From an uncultured Oscillospiraceae bacterium (GTDB lineage: Bacteria; Bacillota_A; Clostridia; Oscillospirales; Oscillospiraceae), in NCBI GenBank assembly GCA_947631215.1, contig CANRKN010000068.1, positions 1 through 11,292 of the forward strand: 11,292 nucleotides of DNA. The letters run 5' to 3'. Of the stretch, positions 1-6,639 are shown piece by piece. Below the pieces are notes generated by a model. It was not told the DNA's origin. It did not search any database and saw only the letters and a list, made by a program, of their open reading frames with translations. Each line of letters begins with the position of its first letter. Position 1 is the first letter of the stretch. The position numbers and the translations under genes were made by a program.

Positions 1-116
1 CGTCTCAGTACAAGGCTGAACTGGGCTTTTGATCCTTTGGTTGCTTCCTCTTGTCTACTTCCCCTTGACTTCTGCACGTCAGAGGGAGGCGTATTGCTTA
101 CCCCTGTCCTCAAATT

Positions 117-135
117 TTTATCGATTTTCGATAAA
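117..135. promoter_or_regulatory. Perfect inverted repeat (8-3-8), candidate operator upstream of the DUF2975 unit
   Basis: Arms TTTATCGA and TCGATAAA flank a TTT spacer. The dyad ends 6 bases before the -35 box of the promoter at 142-170. The XRE protein encoded second in the unit is the natural candidate to bind it, which would make the unit autoregulated; that is inference. The symmetry itself is read directly from the sequence. No run of T follows that would suggest a terminator for a gene to the left. Confidence 0.5.
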
Positions 136-141
136 TTTTTA

Positions 142-170
142 TTGACATTCGGTAATGTCCGCGCTATACT
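142..170 (+). promoter_or_regulatory. Sigma-A-type promoter for DUF2975-XRE-DUF4173 unit
   Basis: TTGACA at 142-147 is a perfect -35 box. TATACT at 165-170 is a -10 box one base off consensus, and the spacer is 17 bases. The start codon at 196 leaves a leader of only about 20 bases, occupied mostly by the ribosome binding site GGAGGTGA (182-189). Two dyads (117-135 and 144-159) sit on or beside it, so it is probably repressible. Confidence 0.85.
144..159. promoter_or_regulatory. Perfect inverted repeat (6-4-6) overlapping the -35 box, candidate operator
   Basis: GACATT and AATGTC are separated by CGGT. The dyad covers most of the -35 hexamer and the left part of the spacer, so a protein bound here would block RNA polymerase. 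Its arms differ from those of the dyad at 117-135, so the two may serve different proteins. The binding protein is not known from the sequence. Confidence 0.45.
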
Positions 171-195
171 GTGGGCAAATCGGAGGTGAATTGAC

Positions 196-714
196 ATGAA
201 GCAAAAAGAACTCTCCATTCTTCTGCGGGGTGTGGTGATCCTGTGCGGACTGGTGTGGCTGGTGTTTGCCAACTGGTTCGGCCGGATGCTGGGCGTCGCC
301 ATCGTGGATGGGGCCTATGTGGTGGCCTATCCCCTGCTGCTGTGCCTGATGCTCCTGCCGCCGCTGGTGGTGCTGTGGGACGCCTGGCACATCTTCACCC
401 AGATCGGCAGGAACAACAGCTTCTGCGCGGAGAACGCCCACCGGCTCCGGCGCATCAGCCTCTGCGCCCTGACGGATACGGTGCTGGACGTGGTCATGCT
501 GGTCTATGGGCTTATCTATAAATTCCACATCTCCGCCGCCAGCGCCCCCTCGGACAGCTTTTTCAGCCGGCTGGACGGCGACGTATTCGGCGCCGTGGTC
601 CGGTGCCTGTTCGTGGCCTTCATCGGCGTGGCCGTCACCATCGCCGCCGCGGCGCTGAGCCACCTCACCCTGAAGGCCGCGGACCTGCAGGACGAGAACG
701 ACCTGACCATATGA
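196..714 (+). CDS. DUF2975 family membrane protein
   Basis: A 172-residue polytopic membrane protein of the DUF2975 family, whose biochemical role is unknown. About four hydrophobic segments are visible (residues ~8-30, 35-62, 90-112 and 128-155). Two family hallmarks are present: the phrase SFCAENAHRLRRI around residues 75-87, in the loop after the second segment, and the terminal LQDENDLTI (164-172). The length is normal for the family. The start at 196 is supported by GGAGGTGA six bases upstream. In Firmicutes, DUF2975 genes are regularly followed by a small YozG-like XRE regulator, as here after 10 bases, which suggests that the pair works as a membrane partner plus DNA-binding regulator. 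That functional pairing is inferred from gene order. Expression should start at the promoter at 142-170. Confidence 0.9.
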   Translation: MKQKELSILLRGVVILCGLVWLVFANWFGRMLGVAIVDGAYVVAYPLLLCLMLLPPLVVLWDAWHIFTQIGRNNSFCAENAHRLRRISLCALTDTVLDVVMLVYGLIYKFHISAASAPSDSFFSRLDGDVFGAVVRCLFVAFIGVAVTIAAAALSHLTLKAADLQDENDLTI

Positions 715-724
715 GGGCGGCGTT

Positions 725-928
725 ATGATTTATGTTAACCTTGACGTGATGCTGGCCCGGCGGCATATGAGCCTCACCCAGCTGGCAGAGCGGGTGGGCC
801 TCACCATCGCCAATCTCTCCGTTTTAAAGACCGGAAAGGCCAAGGCTGTGCGGTTTTCCACCCTGGACGCTATATGCCGGGCCCTGGACTGCCAACCCGG
901 GGACATCCTGGAGTACCGGGAGGACTGA
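725..928 (+). CDS. Small XRE/Cro-C1 family transcriptional regulator, YozG-like
   Basis: A 67-residue protein that is little more than one helix-turn-helix domain. Residues ~16-40 form the helix-turn-helix (SLTQLAERVG followed by LTIANLSVLKTGKAK), and residues ~43-63 (FSTLDAICRALDCQPGDILEY) are the typical C-terminal helices of the YozG-like branch. No sensor or oligomerisation domain is present, so signal input probably comes from a partner, most simply the DUF2975 membrane protein encoded just upstream. GAGGG at 713-717 overlaps the upstream stop codon and supports the start at 725, implying translational coupling. It is the leading candidate for binding the dyads at 117-135 and 144-159; this is inference. 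The codons just after the start contain TTATGTTAACC (730-740), a weaker relative of the XerD-arm sequence found elsewhere in the window. Confidence 0.9.
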   Translation: MIYVNLDVMLARRHMSLTQLAERVGLTIANLSVLKTGKAKAVRFSTLDAICRALDCQPGDILEYRED

Positions 929-931
929 GCC

Positions 932-2356
932 ATGGACGAGGCGAATCAGGAACATATTATGGAAACCAAATTGACTCCGGCAGAGCCCCTCACCTGGCGG
1001 GACGGGGCCATCCCGGCGCTGGCAATCTGCCTCGCATGGCTGTTCTGGGCAAACTTCGACCCGCTGCGGATGCTGGACTTCGGCCTGCCCCATCTGGGGG
1101 TGCCGGCACTGGTATGCGCCCACTTCGCCGCGGTGTTCCTCGTCCTGGGCCGCCGGGCCCGGCTCTCTCCCGGCGCGGGGGTCTGCATGGCCGCCGCCCT
1201 GCTGTCGGCGCTCGCCTGCGCGGTGTGGGACGAGCCCATCTTCACGATCCTCAACTGCCTCGTGATCCTCCTCGCCGCCGCCATGGCCACCTTCGCCCTG
1301 GCGGGCCGGACGGACTGCGGCCGGCCCCGGGCCATTTTCGACACGGTGACCCTGTCCATTCTGGCCCTCTGCACCCGGCTGGGCCGGCCCTTCCGGGCCT
1401 TGGGCCAGCTGGGAAAACGGGCGGATCGGAAAAAGCTGGGCTATGCCGCCGCGTCGGTGCTTCTCGCTCTGCCGGTAGCGGCGGTGGTACTGTGGCTCTT
1501 ATCCAGCGCGGACGCGGTGTTCTCCGGCCTCTTCGCCCGCCTCCGCCCGGACTTCCCCATAGGCCGTTATTTCCGGCCCCTGCGGGTCCTGGCGACAGCG
1601 CTGTTCCCCGCCTCGGCGCTGTATTTCATCTGTGAGGCGCCCACCCCAAGGGCGGCGGAAACGTCCCACGGGCCCCGGCGGGCAGTGCTGTTTCTCGGGG
1701 TGACGGCGGCACTGAATATAGTTTACATAATTTTCTGCTATATCCAAATCAAGTACCTCTTCGGCGGCGCCGTGGAGGCGTCCATGGCCGGGGGCTGGGC
1801 GGAGTACGCCCGGTCCGGGTTCTTCCAGCTGGTGGCCGTAGCGGCCATCAACCTGACCCTGTGCCTCGCGGGCACGGACAAAGAGCGTTTCGCCTCCCAC
1901 GGCGGGCAGCTATTGCGGGGGCTCTATGCCCTGCTGCTGGCCCTCACGGCGGTGATATTGGCCTCCGCCTTCCGGCGGATGTGCTTTTACATCGACGCCT
2001 TCGGCCTGAGCGTGCTGCGGCTGCTGACCCTCTGGGCCATGGCCGTGATCGCCTTCGGCATCCTCATGGCTGGCTGGAAGCTCTGCCGCCCCGGCGTCTC
2101 CTTCTTCCGGGCGGCGGGCGTCTTTACATTGGCGCTGTGGTGCGTCATGGCTCTCACCGGGCCGGGGCGTCTCATCGCAAACTACAATGCAGACCGATAC
2201 CTCTCCGGGGAGCTTTCGGAGGTGGACGCCGGCTATCTCCGGGACCTGGGCGCCGACGCCCTGCCCGCCCTCCGGGCTCTTGGTGAGGAGGCAGATATGC
2301 CCGCCGGCCGGCCATGGTCACAGTGGAGCATGAGCTATTGGCGCAGCGCAAAATAG
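932..2356 (+). CDS. DUF4173 (DUF4153-like) polytopic membrane protein
   Basis: A 474-residue membrane protein with about ten hydrophobic segments. The N-terminal block (ALAICLAWLFWANF, from about residue 26) and the C-terminal soluble tail (NYNADRY at 417-423, then YLRDLGADALPALRAL) match the pattern of the DUF4173/DUF4153 family. The family's molecular function is not established. GGGAGGA at 918-924 lies inside the end of the XRE gene and supports the start at 932, three bases after its stop; a second Met at codon 10 is possible but has no better ribosome binding site. The gene closes a three-gene unit and is followed within five bases by an intrinsic terminator. Codons at 1715-1732 (AAT ATA GTT TAC ATA ATT) are unlike the GC-ended codons around them because they carry a copy of the XerD-arm 13-mer. 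Confidence 0.85.
   Translation: MDEANQEHIMETKLTPAEPLTWRDGAIPALAICLAWLFWANFDPLRMLDFGLPHLGVPALVCAHFAAVFLVLGRRARLSPGAGVCMAAALLSALACAVWDEPIFTILNCLVILLAAAMATFALAGRTDCGRPRAIFDTVTLSILALCTRLGRPFRALGQLGKRADRKKLGYAAASVLLALPVAAVVLWLLSSADAVFSGLFARLRPDFPIGRYFRPLRVLATALFPASALYFICEAPTPRAAETSHGPRRAVLFLGVTAALNIVYIIFCYIQIKYLFGGAVEASMAGGWAEYARSGFFQLVAVAAINLTLCLAGTDKERFASHGGQLLRGLYALLLALTAVILASAFRRMCFYIDAFGLSVLRLLTLWAMAVIAFGILMAGWKLCRPGVSFFRAAGVFTLALWCVMALTGPGRLIANYNADRYLSGELSEVDAGYLRDLGADALPALRALGEEADMPAGRPWSQWSMSYWRSAK
1720..1732 (-). other. XerD-arm (XDS-like) 13-mer, copy 1, inverted
   Basis: Read on the - strand this is AATTATGTAAACT; its last 11 bases equal the XerD (RipX) arm of the B. subtilis dif site. 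It lies inside the DUF4173 gene and imposes two ATA isoleucine codons in an otherwise GC-rich gene. The 17 bases next to it where a XerC arm and central region would lie show no resemblance to dif, so it is not a full recombination site. Confidence 0.5.
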
Positions 2357-2360
2357 ACCG

Positions 2361-2391
2361 AACGCCGTCCAAATGGGCGGCGTTTCTTCTT
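2361..2391 (+). terminator. Rho-independent terminator after the DUF4173 gene
   Basis: The stem AACGCCGTCC / GGGCGGCGTT pairs over 10 positions with one G-U and has an AAAT loop. It is followed by the T-rich stretch TTTCTTCTT. It starts five bases after the DUF4173 stop. The end of the T-tract runs into the -35 box of the next promoter (2390-2395), so the two transcription units abut directly. Confidence 0.85.
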
Positions 2392-2418
2392 GACAAGACA
2401 CTTCTATCATTATAGAAT
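2390..2418 (+). promoter_or_regulatory. Promoter of the BlaI/M56/glycosyltransferase unit
   Basis: TTGACA at 2390-2395 is a perfect -35 box, TAGAAT at 2413-2418 is a -10 box one base off consensus, and the spacer is 17 bases. Transcription should start near 2425, between two identical-arm dyads. One dyad overlaps the -10 box and the other lies in the early transcribed region, so the promoter should be tightly repressible. Confidence 0.85.
2402..2417. promoter_or_regulatory. Candidate BlaI-family operator O1
   Basis: TTCTAT and ATAGAA flank CATT, giving a perfect 6-4-6 dyad that covers all but the last base of the -10 box. The same arms recur at 2430-2445. BlaI/MecI/CopY repressors bind short dyads, usually with TACA/TGTA-like cores, as dimers at their own promoters. 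The assignment to the adjacent repressor is inference based on position and duplication. Confidence 0.7.
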
Positions 2419-2429
2419 AAATGTAATGG

Positions 2430-2445
2430 TTCTATTTGGATAGAA
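2430..2445. promoter_or_regulatory. Candidate BlaI-family operator O2
   Basis: This is a second perfect 6-4-6 dyad with arms TTCTAT and ATAGAA and spacer TTGG. Its centre is 28 bases from the centre of O1, a little under three helical turns. It lies just downstream of the predicted transcription start and two bases before the ribosome binding site GGAAGGGA (2448-2455). The spacers differ while the arms are identical, as expected if the arms are the recognised part. Confidence 0.7.
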
Positions 2446-2461
2446 ATGGAAGGGACAGGTC

Positions 2462-2818
2462 ATGATAAAGCTGTTCGATTCGGAGCTTCGGGTGATGGAG
2501 GTCCTGTGGGACCGGGGGGACGCCAGCGCCAAGACCATCGCCCAGGTGCTGGGAGCGCAGGTGGGCTGGTCCAAGACCACCACCTACACGGTCATCAAAA
2601 AGTGCCTGGACAAGGGCGCCATAGAGCGCTCGGAGCCGGGCTTCATCTGCCATGCCCTCGTCTCCCGGGAAGAGGCCCAGGCCTATGCCACTGACGAGCT
2701 GGTGGACAAGCTCTACGGCGGGGCGGCGGACCGTCTGGTGGCCTCCCTGCTGGGCCGGAAGCGGCTTACCAAGGATGAGATCGACGGGCTCAAAAAGCTG
2801 GTGGAGGACCTGAAATGA
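2462..2818 (+). CDS. BlaI/MecI/CopY family transcriptional repressor
   Basis: A 118-residue winged-helix repressor. Residues ~1-75 form the DNA-binding domain: the opening LFDSELRVMEVLWDRGDASAKTI pattern is split here by the usual first helices, the recognition helix lies around WSKTTTYTVIKKCLDKG (36-52), and the wing around IERSEPGFICHALV. Residues ~76-118 form the dimerisation tail. Family members repress their own operon as dimers and are inactivated by proteolysis after activation of a BlaR1/MecR1-type membrane protease, which is encoded next with a 4-base ATGA overlap. GGAAGGGA at 2448-2455 supports the start. The twin dyads at 2402-2417 and 2430-2445 are its likely operators. No beta-lactamase or PBP gene is in the window, so the regulated output is probably the downstream membrane genes. 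The cleavage site cannot be identified by eye. Confidence 0.92.
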   Translation: MIKLFDSELRVMEVLWDRGDASAKTIAQVLGAQVGWSKTTTYTVIKKCLDKGAIERSEPGFICHALVSREEAQAYATDELVDKLYGGAADRLVASLLGRKRLTKDEIDGLKKLVEDLK

Positions 2819-4164
2819 CCCGGCTCCTGGAGATGACGGCCCAGGCGTCGGTATTGATCGCCTTCACGGCGCTGCTGCGGGCCCTGTGGCTGGAAAAGCT
2901 GCCCAAGCGGACCTTCACGACCCTGTGGCTGGTGGCGGCGGTGCGGATGGTGCTGCCTCTCTCCCTCACCGTGCCCGCCCCGGCGGCGCCGGTGTCGGCG
3001 GCCTACCGGGCGGTAGCCCAGGCCGCGCCCGCACCCGCGCCCAGCGCCTTTCCCTGGGCCACGGTCCTGTGGCTCACGGGGGTGGCCCTCTGCGCCGGAT
3101 GGTTCCTCCTGGGCCACCTCCGCGCCATGCGCCGCTACCGGGAGGCGCTGCCTCTGGACGACCCCGGGGCGGAGCGATTCGTAGAGCGCTTTCTCCCACG
3201 GCGGCAGGTGTCCGTCCACCTGTGCCAAGGGCTGGGCACGCCTCTAACCTACGGTGTATTCCGGCCCGTCATCCTGCTGCCCGCGGACCTGGACCGGCGG
3301 GACCGACAGCGGCTGGGATACATCCTGGCCCATGAGCTGACCCACATCCGCCGGTTCCATATCCCGTTCAAATACCTGCTGACGGCGGCGGCGTGCCTGC
3401 ACTGGTTCGACCCCCTGGCCTGGGTCATGTACGTGCTGGCGGGCCGGGACATTGAGCTTAGCTGCGACGAGGCAGTGCTCCGCCGGGCCCGGGACGGCCG
3501 GGCGGGGTACGCCATGGCCCTGCTCTCCCTGGAGGAGCGCCGAACATTGAGTCCCCTGCTCAACGGCTTTGGGGCTAAGGCCGTCCGGGAGCGCATCCGC
3601 CAGATCATGCGCTTTCGCCCCGCCGGAGCGGTGAGCGCGGTATCAGCGGCGGCGCTGGTGCTATGCTCCGCCACGGTGTTCGCCGCGGCGGCGGAGAGCG
3701 CGCCCCGGATCTCCGAGGGGTTCGTCATTCCCACGCCTACCCCTGTGGCCTATGTTACCGTTGTCCACGCCCTTCCCACGGAGGAGCCACAGGCCAATTA
3801 TGTAAACTTAACGCCCGTCCCCACCGGGACGCCGGCGCCCACGTCCGCGCCCATGACAGCGGCCTATGAGGCCCCGGCAGAGCCCACCGCCGCGGCCCGG
3901 CCTGCGACGGCGACGCCCACACCCACCCCCGAGAGCACCCCCGCCCCCATGGAGGCGGCGCCGGCATATACCCCGGAGCCCACGCCGCCGCCCGAGGCGG
4001 TGCCCACGCCCAACGTGGCCACGGCCTCTCCGGCCCCCTGGACCCTGGAGGAGACGCCGACCGTAGTGCAAGGCGGTCCGGAGATCCTGACGCCCACGCC
4101 CCCGGCCATCCCCGGCGGGGCCACGCCCGCCCCTGTGCCCCAGACCCCTGAACCCACCCCTTAA
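2815..4164 (+). CDS. M56 family (BlaR1/MecR1-like) membrane metalloprotease with Pro/Thr-rich tail instead of penicillin sensor
   Basis: A 449-residue integral membrane protease. Hydrophobic segments lie near residues 7-25, 32-52, 80-100 and 271-293, with a further hydrophobic stretch around 181-209. The zinc protease site is intact: HELTH at 173-177 supplies two histidines and the catalytic Glu174, and Glu214 in ELSCDE (214-219) fits the third ligand. In BlaR1 and MecR1 the last helix is followed by a penicillin-binding sensor of about 250 residues. Here, residues 294-449 are instead low-complexity Pro/Thr/Ala sequence with many PTP, PTPTP and PEPTP units running to the stop. The protein presumably cleaves or triggers cleavage of the BlaI-family repressor encoded immediately upstream. 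The 4-base overlap implies translational coupling. What it senses cannot be told; an envelope stress or wall-spanning role is inference. Codons 328-332 carry the second XerD-arm 13-mer. Confidence 0.9.
   Translation: MTRLLEMTAQASVLIAFTALLRALWLEKLPKRTFTTLWLVAAVRMVLPLSLTVPAPAAPVSAAYRAVAQAAPAPAPSAFPWATVLWLTGVALCAGWFLLGHLRAMRRYREALPLDDPGAERFVERFLPRRQVSVHLCQGLGTPLTYGVFRPVILLPADLDRRDRQRLGYILAHELTHIRRFHIPFKYLLTAAACLHWFDPLAWVMYVLAGRDIELSCDEAVLRRARDGRAGYAMALLSLEERRTLSPLLNGFGAKAVRERIRQIMRFRPAGAVSAVSAAALVLCSATVFAAAAESAPRISEGFVIPTPTPVAYVTVVHALPTEEPQANYVNLTPVPTGTPAPTSAPMTAAYEAPAEPTAAARPATATPTPTPESTPAPMEAAPAYTPEPTPPPEAVPTPNVATASPAPWTLEETPTVVQGGPEILTPTPPAIPGGATPAPVPQTPEPTP
3796..3808 (+). other. XerD-arm (XDS-like) 13-mer, copy 2
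   Basis: AATTATGTAAACT lies in frame inside the M56 gene as AAT TAT GTA AAC T(TA). The run of A/T-ending codons, including TTA for leucine, contrasts sharply with the GC-ended codons on both sides. This suggests the DNA word rather than the peptide is selected. The preceding 17 bases show no XerC-arm resemblance. Confidence 0.5.
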
Positions 4165-4173
4165 GGAGCAGCC

Positions 4174-5397
4174 ATGGAAAAACGCAGAAAACTGGATGAC
4201 CTTCTCCCCGAGGAGACCCGGGTGCTGCTGGCATTGCTTGCCGTGCTGGGGCTGGGGTACTTCCTCCTCAGCGACCTGATGGGCGGCACCCTCTTCCAGC
4301 ACCAGGAATGGGACAGCTATACCCTCCAGGCCTGGAACTGGCTCCGTGGCCGGACCTATATCCCCGACGGGGAGAAGTATACATGGCTGGAGCTGGCTGT
4401 CTATGGGGGCCGGTACTATGTATCCTTCCCGCCGCTGCCCTCGGTGGCGATACTCCCCTTCGTGGCGCTGTTCGGCCTCGCCACCCCCAACAACGCCATC
4501 GTGGGCTTTTACGGCCTCATCGCCGTGATCCTTGCCTATCACATCATGCTCGCCGCCGGCCGCAGCCCCCGCACAAGCGCCTTCTGGGCGCTGGTGTGCG
4601 TGTGGGGCAGCAACATGATGTGGATGACCACCAACGGCGGCGTGTGGTTCCAGGCCCAGGCCCTCAACATGGTGATGTGCCTGGCGGCCGTGCTCGCGGC
4701 CATGAAGGGTAAAAAGGCCCTTTCCACCACCTTCCTGGCCCTGGCGGTGGGGTGCAGGCCCTGGAGCATCGTATTCCTGCCCGTCTTCGCGGTGTGCTTC
4801 GCCTGGGACGAGCGGGAAGAGCACGGCGGCTTTTTCAAGAGCTGCCTTGCCCAGTGGCGGTGCCTCATCGGCCCCGTGCTCATCGGGGCCTGCTACATGG
4901 CCTACAACTATGTGCGCTTCCACGACCCCCTGGAATTCGGCCACAACTACCTGCCGGAGTTCATGGAGGCGGAGCACGGGCAGTTCCATATAAGTTACCT
5001 GTGGCCCAACCTGAAGAGGCTCCTCACAGAGCCCATCCGGTTCAAGGACGGGCTTTTGGACGTGCCCCTGTTCCAGGGGTTCATGTTCTATGTGGCAAAC
5101 CCCCTCTTTCTCATTTGGGCTGTCCATTTCATCCGCCATGCAGTCAAAAAGGACCTTTCCCTGGAGGATATCCTGCTGGCCGCAGGCATGGGGGCGGAGC
5201 TTCTGCTCACCTGCATGCACCGCACTCTGGGCTCCTGGCAGTTCGGTGCCCGCTACACCTGCGACATGCTCCCCTTCGCCTATATGTTCCTGGCGAAAAA
5301 GGGGCCAAAGCGCATCGCCGACTGGGAGCTTCTCATCGGTGGCTTCGCCGTGGTGTTCAACGTGTACGGGGCCATGCACATGTTCTTCAACACCTGA
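4174..5397 (+). CDS. Polytopic membrane protein, GT-C/GT39-like glycosyltransferase candidate
   Basis: A 407-residue membrane protein with roughly ten hydrophobic segments and a short charged N-terminus. The loop after the first segment holds HQEWDSY (residues 43-49), with acidic residues E45 and D47 placed where GT-C enzymes keep their catalytic acid. This is followed by YYVSFPPLPSVAILP (81-95) and a later CRPWSIVFLPVF segment (R195-P196), features shared with bacterial ArnT/PMT-like polyprenyl-phosphate-sugar transferases. Such enzymes use lipid-linked sugars on the outer face of the membrane. AAGGAG at 4163-4168 overlaps the stop of the M56 gene and sits five bases before the start, so this gene belongs to the repressor/protease operon. 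The exact sugar and acceptor cannot be inferred. An unrelated polytopic membrane protein remains possible, because sequence similarity among GT-C families is weak. Confidence 0.65.
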   Translation: MEKRRKLDDLLPEETRVLLALLAVLGLGYFLLSDLMGGTLFQHQEWDSYTLQAWNWLRGRTYIPDGEKYTWLELAVYGGRYYVSFPPLPSVAILPFVALFGLATPNNAIVGFYGLIAVILAYHIMLAAGRSPRTSAFWALVCVWGSNMMWMTTNGGVWFQAQALNMVMCLAAVLAAMKGKKALSTTFLALAVGCRPWSIVFLPVFAVCFAWDEREEHGGFFKSCLAQWRCLIGPVLIGACYMAYNYVRFHDPLEFGHNYLPEFMEAEHGQFHISYLWPNLKRLLTEPIRFKDGLLDVPLFQGFMFYVANPLFLIWAVHFIRHAVKKDLSLEDILLAAGMGAELLLTCMHRTLGSWQFGARYTCDMLPFAYMFLAKKGPKRIADWELLIGGFAVVFNVYGAMHMFFNT

Positions 5398-5409
5398 GGA
5401 GGGCGCGCC

Positions 5410-6639
5410 ATGAAACTGATGCTCTGGGTGGGGTCCACGGCGGTGATGCTGGCGCTGCTGGGCATGCTGGCCCTCCGGGCCTGCCGTGAGCTGCTGGGAA
5501 AAGAGCTGAAAGCGCCCCGCATCCGCCCTCTGCCGGAGAGACTCTCCCCTGCCAACTGGCCCTGGCCATGCGTCTTTGCCGCGTCCGTCGCCATCCTGTG
5601 GCTGGGGGCCTTTATAAGCCACTTTGCCCTCACCCACAGCGCTGCGGGGTTTTTCGCCCATTACTGGGACCGGTTCACCAACGCCGGGGACGCGGAGCGC
5701 TACCGCTTCATTGCGGAAAACGGCTATGTGCCCGCGGGGGAGAACGTGATCAACATCGTGTTCTATCCCCTCTATCCCGCGCTCATGGGCCTTTTAGGCG
5801 CGGCGCTGGGCGGTCGGACGGCTCTCGCGGGACTCATCGTGTCCCAGGTCTGCTATGGCTTCTCCGCGGTGATATTCGCGCGCCTGGCAAAAAAAGCGTG
5901 CGCCCATCCCGGCGCGGCGCTCACGGCCTACTGGCTCTATCCCTTTGGCTTCTTCGCCCAGGGGGTGTACACCGAGGGGCTGTTCCTGCTGCTGACCGTC
6001 TCCGCCCTGTATCTCATGAGCGGGCGGAAATGGCTGGGGGCAGGATGCGTGGGCTTCCTCTGTGCCCTCACCCGGGTCCAGGGCGTGCTGCTGCTCATGC
6101 CGGGGGCCTATATGGCCTGGCGGGCCATGCGGAAGGACAAAAAATGGCGGCCCAAGGCGCTGGCCCTGCTGGGTCCGCTCCTGGGCTTCGGGATATACCT
6201 CTGCCTCAACAAGGCCGTGTGCGGCAGCTTCTTCGCCTTCAAGGGCTATGAGGCCGGCGCGCCCTGGTACCAGACCGTCCAGTGGCTGGGGGACACCCTG
6301 GCCCAGCAGTTCACCATGGGGGTGGATTATCCCGGCATCGCCTCCTGGATCTATTGGCCCCAGCTGGCCCTCTATTTCATCGCGGCGGCGCTCCTCATCG
6401 CGGGCCGGCGGCGGGAGCTGGACAACGCCTGGGTCCTCTACGGCACGGCCTACCTCGGCATGTGCTACACCGCCGGGTGGCTCATCAGCGGCGGCCGGTA
6501 TATGCTGGGGTGCCTTCCCATATACCTGGCCCTGGGCCGGCTCAGAAACCCCGTCCTCCGGGCCCTCATCCTCGCGGCGGAGCTCGTGTTCTTCTTCCTC
6601 TACAACTACTGGTTCATGCAGGGCCAGGCAATTATGTAA
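5410..6639 (+). CDS. PIG-V/COG5542-like membrane mannosyltransferase family protein
   Basis: A 409-residue polytopic membrane protein with the order of motifs seen in bacterial PIG-V-like glycosyltransferases. These are YWDRF with D87 after the second hydrophobic segment, D94 and NGY shortly after, FYPLYP at 118-123, YPFGFFAQGVYTEGLF (177-192), and ALTRVQGVLL (219-228). Relatives transfer mannose-type sugars from polyprenyl-phosphate donors outside the membrane. GGAGGG at 5398-5403 supports the start, 12 bases after the preceding gene, so it is the fourth gene of the BlaI/M56 unit. The stop codon TAA is embedded in the third XerD-arm 13-mer (6630-6642). The acceptor is unknown; the Thr-rich tail of the M56 protein, a wall polymer or a glycolipid are all possible. 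Confidence 0.8.
   Translation: MKLMLWVGSTAVMLALLGMLALRACRELLGKELKAPRIRPLPERLSPANWPWPCVFAASVAILWLGAFISHFALTHSAAGFFAHYWDRFTNAGDAERYRFIAENGYVPAGENVINIVFYPLYPALMGLLGAALGGRTALAGLIVSQVCYGFSAVIFARLAKKACAHPGAALTAYWLYPFGFFAQGVYTEGLFLLLTVSALYLMSGRKWLGAGCVGFLCALTRVQGVLLLMPGAYMAWRAMRKDKKWRPKALALLGPLLGFGIYLCLNKAVCGSFFAFKGYEAGAPWYQTVQWLGDTLAQQFTMGVDYPGIASWIYWPQLALYFIAAALLIAGRRRELDNAWVLYGTAYLGMCYTAGWLISGGRYMLGCLPIYLALGRLRNPVLRALILAAELVFFFLYNYWFMQGQAIM

Noticed and set aside
1..189. Open + frame of about 62 codons from the left edge to TGA at 187-189
   Set aside because: It runs through the promoter and both dyads, has no visible start and gives no recognisable protein. The first ~115 bases are less GC-rich and hold no gene, tRNA or strong hairpin that I can support.
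2462..4164. Beta-lactam resistance regulator pair (blaI-blaR1 or mecI-mecR1)
   Set aside because: The families match, but the penicillin-binding sensor is absent and no beta-lactamase or PBP2a-like gene is adjacent, so a resistance role is not claimed.
3808..5661. 617-codon open frame on the - strand
   Set aside because: It lies antisense to the M56 tail and the GT-C-like genes. Its composition is the Gly/His/Arg-rich noise expected opposite GC-rich genes, with no domain or ribosome binding site.
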